64,000 bases of DNA from an uncultured Paracoccaceae bacterium (GCA_947499635.1 CANMPD010000017.1:1-64000), one strand, 5' to 3'. Shown: positions 54,567-64,000, counted from the stretch's first letter. Program-made: numbers and translations. Notes: generated by a model from the letters alone, not told the origin.

Positions 54567-57500
54567 ATGGAAGATCAAGTAAATTCTGAGATTGTGGAGC
54601 CAGCTACAAGTTCTACTCTTCCCTCTCCATTTCGCGTTGTTGGTATTGGTTCTTCGGCTGGGGGATTAGAAGCGCTGTCGTTGTTGGTCCAGCATTTACC
54701 AGTCAAGGCTGATGCAATTTATGTGATTGCACAGCATATGTCGCCGACCCATAAAAGCGTTTTGACAGCATTATTGTCCCGTGAAACTGGTCTGCCAGTG
54801 GTCGAACTTGAACCGGAAGTGACGCCGGTCGTTGGTACGATCTATGTCACGCCGCCGAATTCGGATGTTATTTATGAAGGCGGCAAGCTGAGGTTGAGGA
54901 TCCCGAATGGTCACAGCGCCAGTCCAAAACCATCCGCTGATCGTCTGTTCAAGAGTTTGGCGGAGCAGTGTGGAGAGAACTGTGTTGGTATTGTGCTGTC
55001 TGGTACAGGAAGTGATGGCAGCTATGGCGTGCAGTCTATCCGCGAAGCAGGGGGGATAACTATCGCGCAGGAGCCTGCAACCGCAAAATACGACGTTATG
55101 CCCAGTTCAGCGATCGAAACCGGATGTGTCGATTTGACAATGCCACCGGAAATGATTGGCCAACATTTCGAAAAAATCTTAGCGCAACCTCGGGATCTTC
55201 GGGCTGCACAACCGATGCTGGATGAGACGAATAAATTAAATGATTTATTTGCTATCCTGCAGGCACGAACACAAATTGATTTCGCGGATTATAAAGAAAA
55301 TACATTAAACCGGCGCCTCGCGCGTCGCATGAACGCCCTTGGGATTGGTTCCTACGATGATTATGTTGACCATTGTCGGTCAAATATCGAAGAAGTGGAT
55401 GCTCTACACCGTGATTTATTGATTTCAGTCACGCGGTTCTTCCGGGATCCAGAACAATTCCGACAATTACATATCAATCTAGAGCGTCAGTTCGCATCTC
55501 GTCCATCGGGCCCGATCCGTATTTGGGTGGCTGGGTGTGCCACGGGCGAGGAAGCTTACTCGATTGCGATTTTGGTCGCTGAATGTCTTGGTGGCATTTC
55601 AGCTTTAACCAAAAATAAGGTGCAGATTTTCGCAACAGATATTGATCAAAGTGCGATCGAAGTTGCACGACGTGGGTTGTACCCGTTGGCCGCCGCACAG
55701 GATATTCCACCGCATTATTTAAAAGAATATTTTACGGTTGGTGACAATGAGATCGGGGTTCGTCAAGAGTTGCGTAATGTTACGCTCTTCTCACGTCACA
55801 ATGTTTTCCAAGATCCACCGTTTATTAATGTCGACCTCGTCACGATCCGTAATGTATTGATTTACTTTAATCTTGCATTGCAAGAACGTGTTTTGACACG
55901 GTTACATTACTCTATGGCCAGTGGCGGGTTATTGTTTCTGGGAACATCGGAAACTGTCGGAGAAATGCGTGTCTTTTTTGAAGCAAAAGGCAACGCCGAT
56001 AAGATTTTTGGGAAACGTCGCGGTATATCCGGAGAGGTTTCGATACCGACGTCACGCGCATCCTATGCTGTGGAACGTAGGAATGCGCCGCATCGAAGTT
56101 ATAACTCTCAAAGCAATGGTGGCGACACGTCGACCGAAGAGATGTCACTTGCAAAAGCGGTTGCGCCCAATGGTATGATTTGTACGAGAACTGGTGAAAT
56201 TATCGAAGTTCTTGGCAATATTAGCACTTACAGTGAAATCCGCGCTGGGATTTCCACGTCGTTGAATGTGAAGATGCTGATGGATCCTCTACGCACAGAA
56301 GCCGCGAGTCTCATAGCTGTAGCGATGCGCAACGGTGAACGCCGCGACGGGAGATGGCATGATCTTGACCTCCCAACGGGAAACCGCATTCAACTCCAAG
56401 CCTTCCCTTTTGTGAGTCGTGAAGGTGGGGAATTACAGTGTCTTATCAGTATTAATAGCGTCTTCGAAGAGACACGGAATGTTAATCTGGAAACCATCTC
56501 TGATGTCGATCAACGTGCTTATATGGAGCGCATGGAGTTAGAAATTAAGTCTACACAAGAAGCGTTACAGCAAACCATTGAAGAGCTTCAAACGGCCAAT
56601 GAAGAACTGCAATCTGCAAACGAAGAGCTTCAATCGACAAACGAGGAATTTCAGGCAACCAACGAAGAGCTGGAAACCTCAAATGAAGAGTTGCAGTCAA
56701 CAAATGAAGAATTACTGACCGTCAATGAGGAATTACAGATTAGCGCTGCAGAACGCCAGGCTCTTGCATCTGAGCTTGAGGCGACAATGGTGTCCTCTCC
56801 GTATGTTGTTGCTCTGGTAGATCAAGCTCTTATTATTCGGCGTCTTTCGCGCACTGCTTTAGAGTTTTTTGAACTAAAAGAACTCCCTCCTTCTGGGATC
56901 CATCTTAGCCAATGCGATTTGCCATTGGGTTTTCCTGCACTTGCGCCTGTCGCGAATTCTGTGCTGCGGATGCAAGAAGAACGGCGGATTCCTGTATTGT
57001 CTGATGGGCAATATTACACGTTGATCCTGTCACCTGTTCTAGATGTACATCAGAAACTTATCGGAATCGCGATAACCGTGACGCGGTTCGATAATGAACC
57101 CCTCAATGATATACTTTCGATGGCTGGGCAGATTTCGAGTGTCGGGTACTGGACACATAATCTGGCTACGAACGAAGACCACTTCTCGCCTGCAGCCTAT
57201 AATGTTTTTGGTGTTGACGCTAACAGTACAGAACTGACCTTCAACAAAGTCATGGAGCGCATTCATCCCGAAGACCGAGAAGAGATGAATACCAAGCTAT
57301 ATGATCTAGAGCGCGATGGCGGCTCGTTTGAATTTAAGATGCGTTTCTTTGATGACTTTGGGATTGCGCGACGCATTACGGGGAAAATTCTTACTCTTCA
57401 AGATACGCAAGGAGAGTCTATGCAACTTGTCGGGTCGTGTTGGGATAAGGTCAAGCAAGACGAACGGGAGATGTTGCTTGATAGTTCCAAGAATGTTCTG

Positions 57501-57833
57501 GATCAGCTGGAGGTTGGCATGTTCTCAATTGATGTGCAAAATAACGTCTCCACCTGGAGTGAGACGTTGTTTCGTAACCTTGGACTAAGTCATCTAGAAG
57601 ATGTCCCGTCGGCAGAGGCATTGCTTAAGGTGATTCATGCATCGGATCGACGGGCCGTTGAGGCCGGCCTATTGGATACCTTGGAACACGGAACAGATTT
57701 TAAGTGCAAGATCATTGTCGATCACCCCGATGGTGCCAATGTGCAGGGAGAATTTTTCTCTAGCGCTCAGAAAACAGATGAAGGTAAAGTGTCCTATGTG
57801 TTTGGTGGGTTGCAGCTTTATGCTTCACAATAA
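54567..57833 (+). CDS. CheB-CheR fusion with coiled coil and PAS domains
   Basis: 1088 residues from MEDQVN (GAGGG just upstream). CheB methylesterase, about 20-200, with Ser30, His57 and Asp150. CheR methyltransferase, about 215-490, with the SAM motif VAGCATGEEAYSIA. A central region, then a coiled coil (about 660-740) built of repeated NEELQS-type units. Two or three PAS domains fill 760-1088. Proteins of this layout often end in a histidine kinase; this one does not. The kinase is a separate gene 77 nt downstream, so together they make a split version of the usual fusion. Confidence 0.93.
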   Translation: MEDQVNSEIVEPATSSTLPSPFRVVGIGSSAGGLEALSLLVQHLPVKADAIYVIAQHMSPTHKSVLTALLSRETGLPVVELEPEVTPVVGTIYVTPPNSDVIYEGGKLRLRIPNGHSASPKPSADRLFKSLAEQCGENCVGIVLSGTGSDGSYGVQSIREAGGITIAQEPATAKYDVMPSSAIETGCVDLTMPPEMIGQHFEKILAQPRDLRAAQPMLDETNKLNDLFAILQARTQIDFADYKENTLNRRLARRMNALGIGSYDDYVDHCRSNIEEVDALHRDLLISVTRFFRDPEQFRQLHINLERQFASRPSGPIRIWVAGCATGEEAYSIAILVAECLGGISALTKNKVQIFATDIDQSAIEVARRGLYPLAAAQDIPPHYLKEYFTVGDNEIGVRQELRNVTLFSRHNVFQDPPFINVDLVTIRNVLIYFNLALQERVLTRLHYSMASGGLLFLGTSETVGEMRVFFEAKGNADKIFGKRRGISGEVSIPTSRASYAVERRNAPHRSYNSQSNGGDTSTEEMSLAKAVAPNGMICTRTGEIIEVLGNISTYSEIRAGISTSLNVKMLMDPLRTEAASLIAVAMRNGERRDGRWHDLDLPTGNRIQLQAFPFVSREGGELQCLISINSVFEETRNVNLETISDVDQRAYMERMELEIKSTQEALQQTIEELQTANEELQSANEELQSTNEEFQATNEELETSNEELQSTNEELLTVNEELQISAAERQALASELEATMVSSPYVVALVDQALIIRRLSRTALEFFELKELPPSGIHLSQCDLPLGFPALAPVANSVLRMQEERRIPVLSDGQYYTLILSPVLDVHQKLIGIAITVTRFDNEPLNDILSMAGQISSVGYWTHNLATNEDHFSPAAYNVFGVDANSTELTFNKVMERIHPEDREEMNTKLYDLERDGGSFEFKMRFFDDFGIARRITGKILTLQDTQGESMQLVGSCWDKVKQDEREMLLDSSKNVLDQLEVGMFSIDVQNNVSTWSETLFRNLGLSHLEDVPSAEALLKVIHASDRRAVEAGLLDTLEHGTDFKCKIIVDHPDGANVQGEFFSSAQKTDEGKVSYVFGGLQLYASQ

Positions 57834-57910
57834 AGTGACACTGATAAGGCTTTTGATTAAATGCCTTATGGTTGTAAAATATTTCAGTGGACGCTCTTTC
57901 TGGGGTTGTT

Positions 57911-59131
57911 ATGAATATTAGATCTAACGTACTTCGGACGCAATTTAATTCTAGTTGCTCCAACTTGTCTTATGCGATTGCGAATTTACCCGAAGGATGT
58001 GACGTGGATGAAAATGTTATTGGGAATGCGTTCTTAAATTCTCCTTACGCGTCCTTTATTTTAGATTGGCACGGAAGAGTATTGGTGTGTAATCGACGTG
58101 CGGAACGTAGTTTTGGCACAGATGACTCGTTTTCTGATAAAAAATTACAGGGTATGTTATTTTCTGACCTGACATCGGGTTCTGAAAATCAAACACTTTT
58201 GGCGATCCGCAAGGGTGCGGCTAAGGGTAGTGTTGAACTTCAGATGAAGACGAATGTGACACGTAAAATTTCGCCTGCCGGAACTCTATTTCGGGTGTCG
58301 CTTATGCAGTCAGCGACACGTGGCGAACGTCTTATCCTCATGACGCAAGATCATCTAAAGGCTACAGCAGAATCCTTGCGGACAATGAATGAACGCCGAG
58401 CGGTGGTAGAAGAAAGATTCAGAGACGCAAAAGTCGCGAACACGAAGCTTTATGAGACACTGATTTCAATGGAGGCCTTTGCGCACGCGGCGTCACATGA
58501 TTTGAAAACGCCGATCAATACACTTATCGGCTCGTTGCAGTTTTTTGCCGAGAAATATGGTGAAGACTTGCCCCCAGATGCACAAGAATTCTTGTCGGTC
58601 ATGTCACGGGCGGCAAATCAAATGAATACGTTAACGACGGATTTACTTGACCACTCGGTTTCAACGGCACGCAAGCTTCGTTGTAAAGATGTTCGTTTGC
58701 GCGAGGCGATCGACGAGGTCTTAGCGGATTTATCGCAAGATATTGCTGTGACACAGGCTTTTGTTCATGTGACAGGGCCTGATGTGTTGATACAGGCAGA
58801 TCCAAATCTGTTACGTATGGTTCTTGTAAATTTACTAAGTAATGCAATTAAATTTCGTAGCGAGGCGCGCCCGTTAGAAGTTGAATTTATACTTGAAAAT
58901 ACGTCCAGACAAAAATGGAAACTTAGCGTAGTCGATAATGGGCGAGGGTTTGATTCAACCGAGGCAGATAAAATTCTGCTCCCGTTTCATCGTGTACACC
59001 AAGATGTCGAAGGAACTGGTGTGGGGCTTGCAACATGTGCTGAGATCTGTCGGCGCCACAATTGGGGCTTTACCGCTACAGCTACTCCAGACAAGGGTGC
59101 CATGTTTGCGATAGTGTGCGAATTAGCTTAG
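57911..59131 (+). CDS. PAS-domain histidine kinase
   Basis: 406 residues from MNIRSN; the in-frame GTG 8 codons earlier lacks a ribosome site. A PAS domain (about 38-150) is followed by a coiled linker, the H-box with His196 (AHAASHDLKTPIN) and the ATPase domain (LLSNAIKF, VDNGRGFD, GTGVGLATC). Soluble, without membrane helices. It lies in the same direction as the CheB-CheR-PAS gene and converges with a receiver gene. Confidence 0.92.
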   Translation: MNIRSNVLRTQFNSSCSNLSYAIANLPEGCDVDENVIGNAFLNSPYASFILDWHGRVLVCNRRAERSFGTDDSFSDKKLQGMLFSDLTSGSENQTLLAIRKGAAKGSVELQMKTNVTRKISPAGTLFRVSLMQSATRGERLILMTQDHLKATAESLRTMNERRAVVEERFRDAKVANTKLYETLISMEAFAHAASHDLKTPINTLIGSLQFFAEKYGEDLPPDAQEFLSVMSRAANQMNTLTTDLLDHSVSTARKLRCKDVRLREAIDEVLADLSQDIAVTQAFVHVTGPDVLIQADPNLLRMVLVNLLSNAIKFRSEARPLEVEFILENTSRQKWKLSVVDNGRGFDSTEADKILLPFHRVHQDVEGTGVGLATCAEICRRHNWGFTATATPDKGAMFAIVCELA

Positions 59132-59136
59132 TCGCT

Positions 59137-59523
59137 TTAAGGTAGGTTGCTCGCCGCCCTAGGTGTTTCGGCGACATGGTCGACCATTGAAACTAAATCT
59201 ATTAGGTTCACAGGCTTGCGCAGTACCCAACGTGTATTGTCGTTGTAGGAAAAAAGCTCTCCTCTGGGGAACATGCCTGATCCTGTGACATATACTACAG
59301 GCGTGTTTGGGTATTTCATTTCGGCATAATCGGCGACATTTAAGGATGTGCCACTGCCAATTTTTAGATCCAAAATAATCACATTTGGCGCGGTATCAGA
59401 TATAGCATCAATCGCGTCGTCACAGTTGGCCGCAGATATCACATTATACCCCATGTCTTTTAAAGCCATGGCAAATGTAAATCTCAAACCTTCGTCATCT
59501 TCGAGTAGTAATACACTCTTCAC
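59137..59523 (-). CDS. Single-domain response regulator (second)
   Basis: 128 residues; Asp52 in ILDLKIG, acidic pair in LLEDDE, and Lys in LRKPVN. No output domain. It stops 5 nt from the kinase stop, facing it. Its close placement suggests it shares a kinase with the first receiver protein, as one of two phosphate acceptors. Confidence 0.9.
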   Translation of the reverse strand: MKSVLLLEDDEGLRFTFAMALKDMGYNVISAANCDDAIDAISDTAPNVIILDLKIGSGTSLNVADYAEMKYPNTPVVYVTGSGMFPRGELFSYNDNTRWVLRKPVNLIDLVSMVDHVAETPRAASNLP

Positions 59524-60034
59524 GATAGAATCCTTAAAATTTCAATATACTACATTGAGTGTGCATCAGTATGGAACGAGTCACAATACAATTTTTAACT
59601 TAAATTAATAAATGAAATTTCATTAAGTTAAGTGTGATGTCTAGAATGTAATTACAGTAAATAAAGAGTAAATAATGATTTTGCATCGAGTTTTTTGAGT
59701 TAATGCGTGGGTATAAACATCCAGGGGTTGATTTTCCGTGGGCGTGCCTGATGGCGCTATGAGATGATTCGTAATGTTAAATTCCGAAGTCGGCACTTTT
59801 GATTTTGTGAAATGTTTCCTTAGCTACGTTGTATTGCACCGCAGATGTCTAGTGTCTCCTTTGAGCCTGTATTGGAACATTTTGTTGTAGTATCAATTAA
59901 ATGGTATGGACAATCTCGGTCGTTCTATTCAGGGTCTGTTCATCGATTGAGTGATATCAATCGGAAATTCCGGTGCAGCATATTGCAACGCCGCTTCACT
60001 ATACAAAATCGCATATACAAAATTGAGGGACGAG
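59524..60034. other. Intergenic region before the CBS gene
   Basis: About 510 nt, AT-rich. It must hold the promoters for the receiver gene (minus) and the CBS gene (plus). The open frame leading into the CBS gene from 59951 is not supported by a ribosome site. Nothing else is recognised. Confidence 0.45.
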
Positions 60035-60523
60035 ATGGGTTTGACCTGTCGTGATGTGATGGTTCCACCACACATCCAGAAAACAGTAAATCCGGGCGCG
60101 AGCGTTGCGAGTGCCCTTCTTATAATCAAAGAAAGCCGTGCGCGTTTCTTGCCTGTCGTAGCTGATAACGGGCAGTATATCGGGGTATTTTCTGCGCCGA
60201 CACTGCTTAGAATGATCTTGCCAAAGGCCATCACGATTGACCTTTTTAATGATGCATCGCGTGTAGGCCTCGAACAGCTGGCGTTTATGAAACTGTCCAA
60301 GTCTGACTTCGAGGCACAAGTTGCAAAACTGAAAGATGAGATGGTTCAAGACAATATGTCTCGTCCTGAAAACATCCCAGTTGTTGCACCAGATACTCCA
60401 GTCATGGAGGGCGTTTTACAAATCTACAAGTTTAAACGCCACCTGATGCTGGTTGAACCTGACACCAAACAGTTTATCGGAACTGTTAGTTCAAACTCTC
60501 TTATCGACGAGGTCCTTGGCTAA
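60035..60523 (+). CDS. CBS-domain pair protein
   Basis: 162 residues from MGLTCRDVMV (GAGGGA just upstream). Two CBS motifs (about 5-55 and 105-160: VNPGASVASALLIIKESRARFLPVV; VAPDTPVMEGVLQIYKFKRHLMLVE) form one Bateman module, which usually binds adenine nucleotides. It is followed after 20 nt by a permease gene and probably regulates or senses for it. Confidence 0.85.
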   Translation: MGLTCRDVMVPPHIQKTVNPGASVASALLIIKESRARFLPVVADNGQYIGVFSAPTLLRMILPKAITIDLFNDASRVGLEQLAFMKLSKSDFEAQVAKLKDEMVQDNMSRPENIPVVAPDTPVMEGVLQIYKFKRHLMLVEPDTKQFIGTVSSNSLIDEVLG

Positions 60524-60543
60524 TACGCCAAGCAGAAAGACAT

Positions 60544-61908
60544 ATGGCAACACATACGGCATCACACGGAGCGCATACGCTCTCCGTACCGGATCTTTTG
60601 GGCATTTCACCACTGTGGATGGCTACCGGTATTCTTATCATCGTCTATGCGCTGTTGATCAGCGAAAAACTAAACCGCGCAATACTGGCCATGCTGGGCG
60701 CAGCCCTGATGGTGATCTTTGGCATCCTCAATCAAGATCAAGCTTTAAACGGTGTGGATGCAAATACGCTCGCTCTACTAATCGGGATGATGGTTATTGT
60801 TGCCATTACGTCGAAGTCTGGTCTGTTTCAGTATGTCGCGATTAAGGCTGCTAAATCAGTTAAGGCAAACCCGACGGGTATTTTGATTATGTTGACGCTC
60901 ATCACCGCTGTCTTTTCAGCGCTGTTGGACAATGTAACCACGGTCCTGTTGATTGCCCCGATCACACTTTTGATTACGGATGCGCTTGATACGAAAGTAT
61001 TTCCATTCTTTATGGCGGAAATTTTAGCGTCAAATGTTGGCGGTATGGCGACGCTTATCGGCGATCCTCCCAATATCTTGATTGGCTCCGCCGCGGGGCT
61101 TAGCTTTAACGATTTTCTCGTCAATATGGCACCGGTTTCGGGTATCTGTCTGGTAGTGTTAACGGCGATTATCTACTTTATGAACCGTACGTCTCTCGCC
61201 AAAATTCCTGCTGAAGCTAGCGAGCGGATCATGAAATTCGACGAATCTGGCGCAATCACCGACGCGCGCTTGATGATCAAATCCCTCTTTGTCCTCGCTT
61301 TGGTTCTAACTGGATTCACACTAGGTCACAGCTACGGCATTCAGCCCGGGACTTCGGCGTTGTCTGGCGCGGCATTGTTGATGTTATTGGCCTACTGGAG
61401 ACAGGACGCTGAGCAACAATCTGAATCGGTGCACCATATCTTTGGTGAAGTAGAATGGGTGACGATCCTGTTCTTCGGTGGTCTATTTGTTATCGTTGCT
61501 GGTGTTGAGCAGGTCGGCCTACTCGAGATGTTCGCCGAATACGTTCTGGACGTGACACAGGGTGATTTAATGTGGACATCCTTCTTGATTTTCTGGGCTT
61601 CGGGTTTGTTGTCTGCCATTCTTGATAACATTCCTTTTGTTGCAACAATGATCCCGTTGATCGAAGCGACTGAGAGTACGTTTGGTCCTGAAAACCTAGA
61701 AGTTTTGTGGTGGTCACTTGCCATGGGTGCGTGCCTTGGCGGGAACGGTACACTCTTGGGGGCCAGCGCAAACCTTACTGTCGCTGCGTTTGCAGAGAAA
61801 GCGAAGCAACCAATTGGATTTATGAGCTTTATGAAAGTCGCATTTCCAATCATGCTTCTGACGTTGGTTATTGCCAACATCTATATCTGGCTGCGCTATT
61901 TTTACTAA
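60544..61908 (+). CDS. ArsB/NhaD-superfamily permease (ion or anion transporter)
   Basis: A 454-residue protein with 11-12 membrane helices. Family hallmarks are ALLDNVTTVLLIAP and the later AILDNIPFVATMIP, two symmetrical DN motifs, with IGDPPNILIG between. Relatives move sodium/proton, arsenite, or organic anions. Next to a CBS protein and D-lactate dehydrogenase, an anion such as lactate is possible, but sodium/proton exchange is equally consistent. Confidence 0.9.
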   Translation: MATHTASHGAHTLSVPDLLGISPLWMATGILIIVYALLISEKLNRAILAMLGAALMVIFGILNQDQALNGVDANTLALLIGMMVIVAITSKSGLFQYVAIKAAKSVKANPTGILIMLTLITAVFSALLDNVTTVLLIAPITLLITDALDTKVFPFFMAEILASNVGGMATLIGDPPNILIGSAAGLSFNDFLVNMAPVSGICLVVLTAIIYFMNRTSLAKIPAEASERIMKFDESGAITDARLMIKSLFVLALVLTGFTLGHSYGIQPGTSALSGAALLMLLAYWRQDAEQQSESVHHIFGEVEWVTILFFGGLFVIVAGVEQVGLLEMFAEYVLDVTQGDLMWTSFLIFWASGLLSAILDNIPFVATMIPLIEATESTFGPENLEVLWWSLAMGACLGGNGTLLGASANLTVAAFAEKAKQPIGFMSFMKVAFPIMLLTLVIANIYIWLRYFY

Positions 61909-61924
61909 GTTAGCATAGTAAAAT

Positions 61925-61957
61925 CACCAATCGCGCTTGTTTTCGGTGCGATTGGTT
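61925..61957 (+). terminator. Terminator-like hairpin after the permease gene
   Basis: Stem ACCAATCGC / GCGATTGGT (9 bp, 13-nt loop), 17 nt after the stop, followed by a weak T-rich stretch. Confidence 0.6.
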
Positions 61958-62049
61958 CTCGCTCTACCCAATTAAACGGATATCAACGTGTATTGTTGAT
62001 GTGGCACTTGAACGTTAAATTGGCCGAAATTGATAGAAGGTAGATTGCT

Positions 62050-63732
62050 ATGACCAACGAAACGCTCCTCAGCCATATCCGAGAGATCGTTGGAAAGCAG
62101 CATGTCTTAACTGTTAGCAAAACGACCGAACGTTTTCGTCGCGGGTTTCGCTCTGGCGAGGGGGAGGCTTTGTGCGTTGTGCAACCTGGCTCATTGGTTG
62201 ACTATTGGAAGGTTTTGAAAGCCTGTGTTGAAGCTGACAAGATTATCATTTTTCAGGCAGCGAATACGGGACTGACCGAGGGCTCTACGCCCAAAGGGCG
62301 CTACAGCCGTGATGTCGTGGTCATCAATACTCGTCGTATGGATCAAATTCAGCCGATTTTGTCTGGCGACCAAGTGCTGGCGTTCCCTGGTGCGACACTG
62401 TTTTCTTTGGAACGTATGCTCAAGAAATTCAATCGTGATCCTCATTCTGTTATCGGCTCGACCTCAATCGGAGCGTCTATTGTTGGCGGGGTTTGTAACA
62501 GTTCGGGCGGCACGCTTGTTGCGCGAGGGCCGTCTTATACCGAACTGGCGATTTATGCGCGGATTGACGAGAACGGCACACTGAAATTGATCAATAATCT
62601 TGGGATCGATCTGGGCGATGATCCTGAAACAATTCTGAAACGCCTCGAGGCTGGTGATTTTACGGCCTTGCCAGTGGAAGATGGGCGTAATGCTTCTGCA
62701 TCGAATTATGCCGAAAAAGTACGTCAGATCGATTCCGATATCCCGTCACGCTTTAATAACGACGGAACTGGCCTGTATGAAGTTTCCGGCTGTGGGGGTA
62801 AGCTTGCGGTGTTTGCATTGCGCCTTGATACTTTTGCCAAGCCAAAGCGCCAGAAGACATTTTACATTGGCACCAATGATACCGCTGTTTTAACTCGGCT
62901 ACGTCGCGACATTCTTGGTGGCTTTGAAACATTGCCGATCTCTTCGGAATATATGGAACGGGATTTGTTCGATATCGCAGAGCGCTACGGCAAAGATACG
63001 GTGATGATGATCGATTGGTTGGGCACGGACCGTCTACCGACGTTCTTTGCGCTTAAAGGGGCGATCGACGGACGTTTACGTGGTTTCGGCCTTGGCAATT
63101 TAACTGATCATGTGATGCAGCTTATCTCGCGCTTAACGCCTGGAGTTCTGCCCAAAAGCATACTCGATTATCGCGAAAAATATCAGCACCACTTAATCTT
63201 GAAAATGCCTGATGATGGTATTGAAGAGGCCCAGGCCTATCTGGTAAAGCTCTTTGATGAAGTTGAAGGCGCATATTTTGAATGTTCTGAACGCGAAGCC
63301 AAAGTCGCAGGTTTACATCGGTTTGCAGCAGCAGGGGCAGCCGTGCGTTACATGGCGGTGCATTCAAAGGACGTTGAGGATATCATCGCGCTTGATATTG
63401 CGTTGCGTCGAAACGACCAAGATTGGTACGAACAGTTGCCAAGTGATGTAACAGATAAGCTTGTCCATAAAATGTATTATGGCCATTTGATGTGTCATGT
63501 GATGCACCAAGACTATGTGGTGAAAAAGGGTGTAGATGTTAAAGCTCTTAAGCAACGTATGCTTGAGTTACTGGACGAGCGCGGAGCAGAATATCCGGCA
63601 GAGCATAACGTTGGTCACCTTTATCCAGCGAAACCAGCCTTAGCAGATCACTATAAATGGTGCGATCCAACCAATTCCTTCAATCCGGGAATTGGTAAAA
63701 TGTCGCGGGCCAAATATTACGCTGAGGATTAA
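62050..63732 (+). CDS. dld: Quinone-dependent D-lactate dehydrogenase
   Basis: 560 residues of the Dld type: FAD-binding half (about 30-270, FQAANTGLTEGSTP and VIGSTSIGASIVGGVCNSSGG), then the membrane-associated and C-terminal cap domains ending HNVGHLYPAKPALADHYKWCDPTNSFNPGIGK. It oxidises D-lactate to pyruvate and passes electrons to the quinone pool. Ubiquinone synthesis is served elsewhere in the window. Converges with the TRAP permease, stops overlapping by 4 nt. Confidence 0.94.
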   Translation: MTNETLLSHIREIVGKQHVLTVSKTTERFRRGFRSGEGEALCVVQPGSLVDYWKVLKACVEADKIIIFQAANTGLTEGSTPKGRYSRDVVVINTRRMDQIQPILSGDQVLAFPGATLFSLERMLKKFNRDPHSVIGSTSIGASIVGGVCNSSGGTLVARGPSYTELAIYARIDENGTLKLINNLGIDLGDDPETILKRLEAGDFTALPVEDGRNASASNYAEKVRQIDSDIPSRFNNDGTGLYEVSGCGGKLAVFALRLDTFAKPKRQKTFYIGTNDTAVLTRLRRDILGGFETLPISSEYMERDLFDIAERYGKDTVMMIDWLGTDRLPTFFALKGAIDGRLRGFGLGNLTDHVMQLISRLTPGVLPKSILDYREKYQHHLILKMPDDGIEEAQAYLVKLFDEVEGAYFECSEREAKVAGLHRFAAAGAAVRYMAVHSKDVEDIIALDIALRRNDQDWYEQLPSDVTDKLVHKMYYGHLMCHVMHQDYVVKKGVDVKALKQRMLELLDERGAEYPAEHNVGHLYPAKPALADHYKWCDPTNSFNPGIGKMSRAKYYAED

Positions 63733-64000
63733 ACGAGTATCAAAACCAAGCTGGGCACGAGCGTTAGCAGCGCGATACGCAAAATGTCCAGCGCGACAAA
63801 GGGTACAAGTCCACGAAAGATCGTACCAAGTCGCACATCGGGTACCACAGATTTCAGCACAAATGCATTCATTCCAACTGGTGGAGTGATATAGGAGACT
63901 TCGGTCACCATAACGACGAAAATACCAAACCAGATCAAATTGATTCCATGCGCATCGGCGATGGGATAGAGCACTGGCACAGTAAGCATAATCATCGACA
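63729..64000 (-). CDS. TRAP transporter large permease, C-terminal end (cut by window edge)
   Basis: Only the last ~90 residues are visible. They show the DctM end pattern (WFGIFVVMVTEVSYITPPVGMNAFVLKSV) and a final hydrophobic helix. It belongs to a TRAP-type importer of C4-dicarboxylates or similar acids; the remaining genes lie beyond position 64000. Confidence 0.88.
   Translation of the reverse strand, partial: SMIMLTVPVLYPIADAHGINLIWFGIFVVMVTEVSYITPPVGMNAFVLKSVVPDVRLGTIFRGLVPFVALDILRIALLTLVPSLVLILV

Noticed and set aside
56560-56760. Short tandem-like DNA repeat (GAAGAGCTTCAA-type units)
   Set aside because: It encodes the coiled coil of the CheB-CheR fusion; repeats of this kind are normal for the family and the reading frame is intact.
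1-64000. CRISPR arrays, prophage or plasmid replication genes
   Set aside because: No regularly spaced repeats, phage structural genes, integrase or replication genes were seen.

Overview
The window reads as a chromosomal segment of an alphaproteobacterium of the order Rhodobacterales (Roseobacter group) with a fairly low GC content for that group. The evidence is the gene content: a heterotetrameric sarcosine oxidase operon, a COQ9-family protein, a DUF1013 protein, a VPLPA-CTERM protein, BMP-type and polyamine-type ABC importers, a taurine-pyruvate-type aminotransferase and a TRAP permease. No phage, plasmid origin or CRISPR array was seen. The only mobile DNA is the 3' end of an IS3-family element at the left edge.

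Layout. 1-106: IS3-family transposase tail and terminal repeat. 228-6864: a MATE exporter, then a tightly overlapping flagellar export run (lytic transglycosylase, flhA, fliR, flhB, coiled-coil protein), all on the minus strand. 7011-12566: an accessory block with a sulfatase carrying a C-terminal RTX-like repeat domain, a two-domain hydrolase ending 1 nt before it, and a divergent single-domain paralogue of the hydrolase. 12674-18209: a polyamine-type ABC importer and a LysR regulator. 18319-18852: a VPLPA-CTERM protein. 19553-25380: a BMP/nucleoside-type importer ending in a cytosine-deaminase-like amidohydrolase. 25382-28797: GNAT acetyltransferase, class III aminotransferase, threonine aldolase.

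28837-33089: a housekeeping run on the minus strand (rpsU, SRP RNA, a cobalamin riboswitch with its own small gene, dnaX, ybaB, recR). 33221-38683: COQ9, quinone oxidoreductase, RNase T2, DUF1013 protein, sulfurtransferase, aromatic/aspartate aminotransferase. 38744-43940: a secreted hydrolase, a divergent membrane AraC regulator, tRNA-Met, and a MaoC-Pta fusion with acetate kinase. 43932-50047: the sarcosine oxidase operon soxBDAG with a divergent GlxA-type regulator. 50022-53584: a YnjBCD-like ABC importer. 54107-59523: a sensory module (receiver protein, CheB-CheR-PAS fusion, PAS histidine kinase, second receiver protein). 60035-63732: CBS-domain protein, NhaD/ArsB-type permease, D-lactate dehydrogenase. 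The right edge cuts a TRAP large permease.

Functionally the window favours uptake and breakdown of small nitrogen compounds (polyamines, nucleobases, sarcosine, taurine-like amines, threonine), with acetyl-CoA/acetate and D-lactate handling. The most unusual region is the sulfatase/hydrolase block: the two-domain hydrolase has an A9 and a C9 run, 15 nt apart, exactly in the linker between its domains. A single-base slip in either run would end translation early and release the N-terminal hydrolase alone. Other points of interest are a B12 riboswitch with a visible RBS-sequestering hairpin in front of an unassigned Cys-rich gene, a cytosine-deaminase homologue with a changed active-site position, and a sarcosine oxidase delta subunit without any cysteine.
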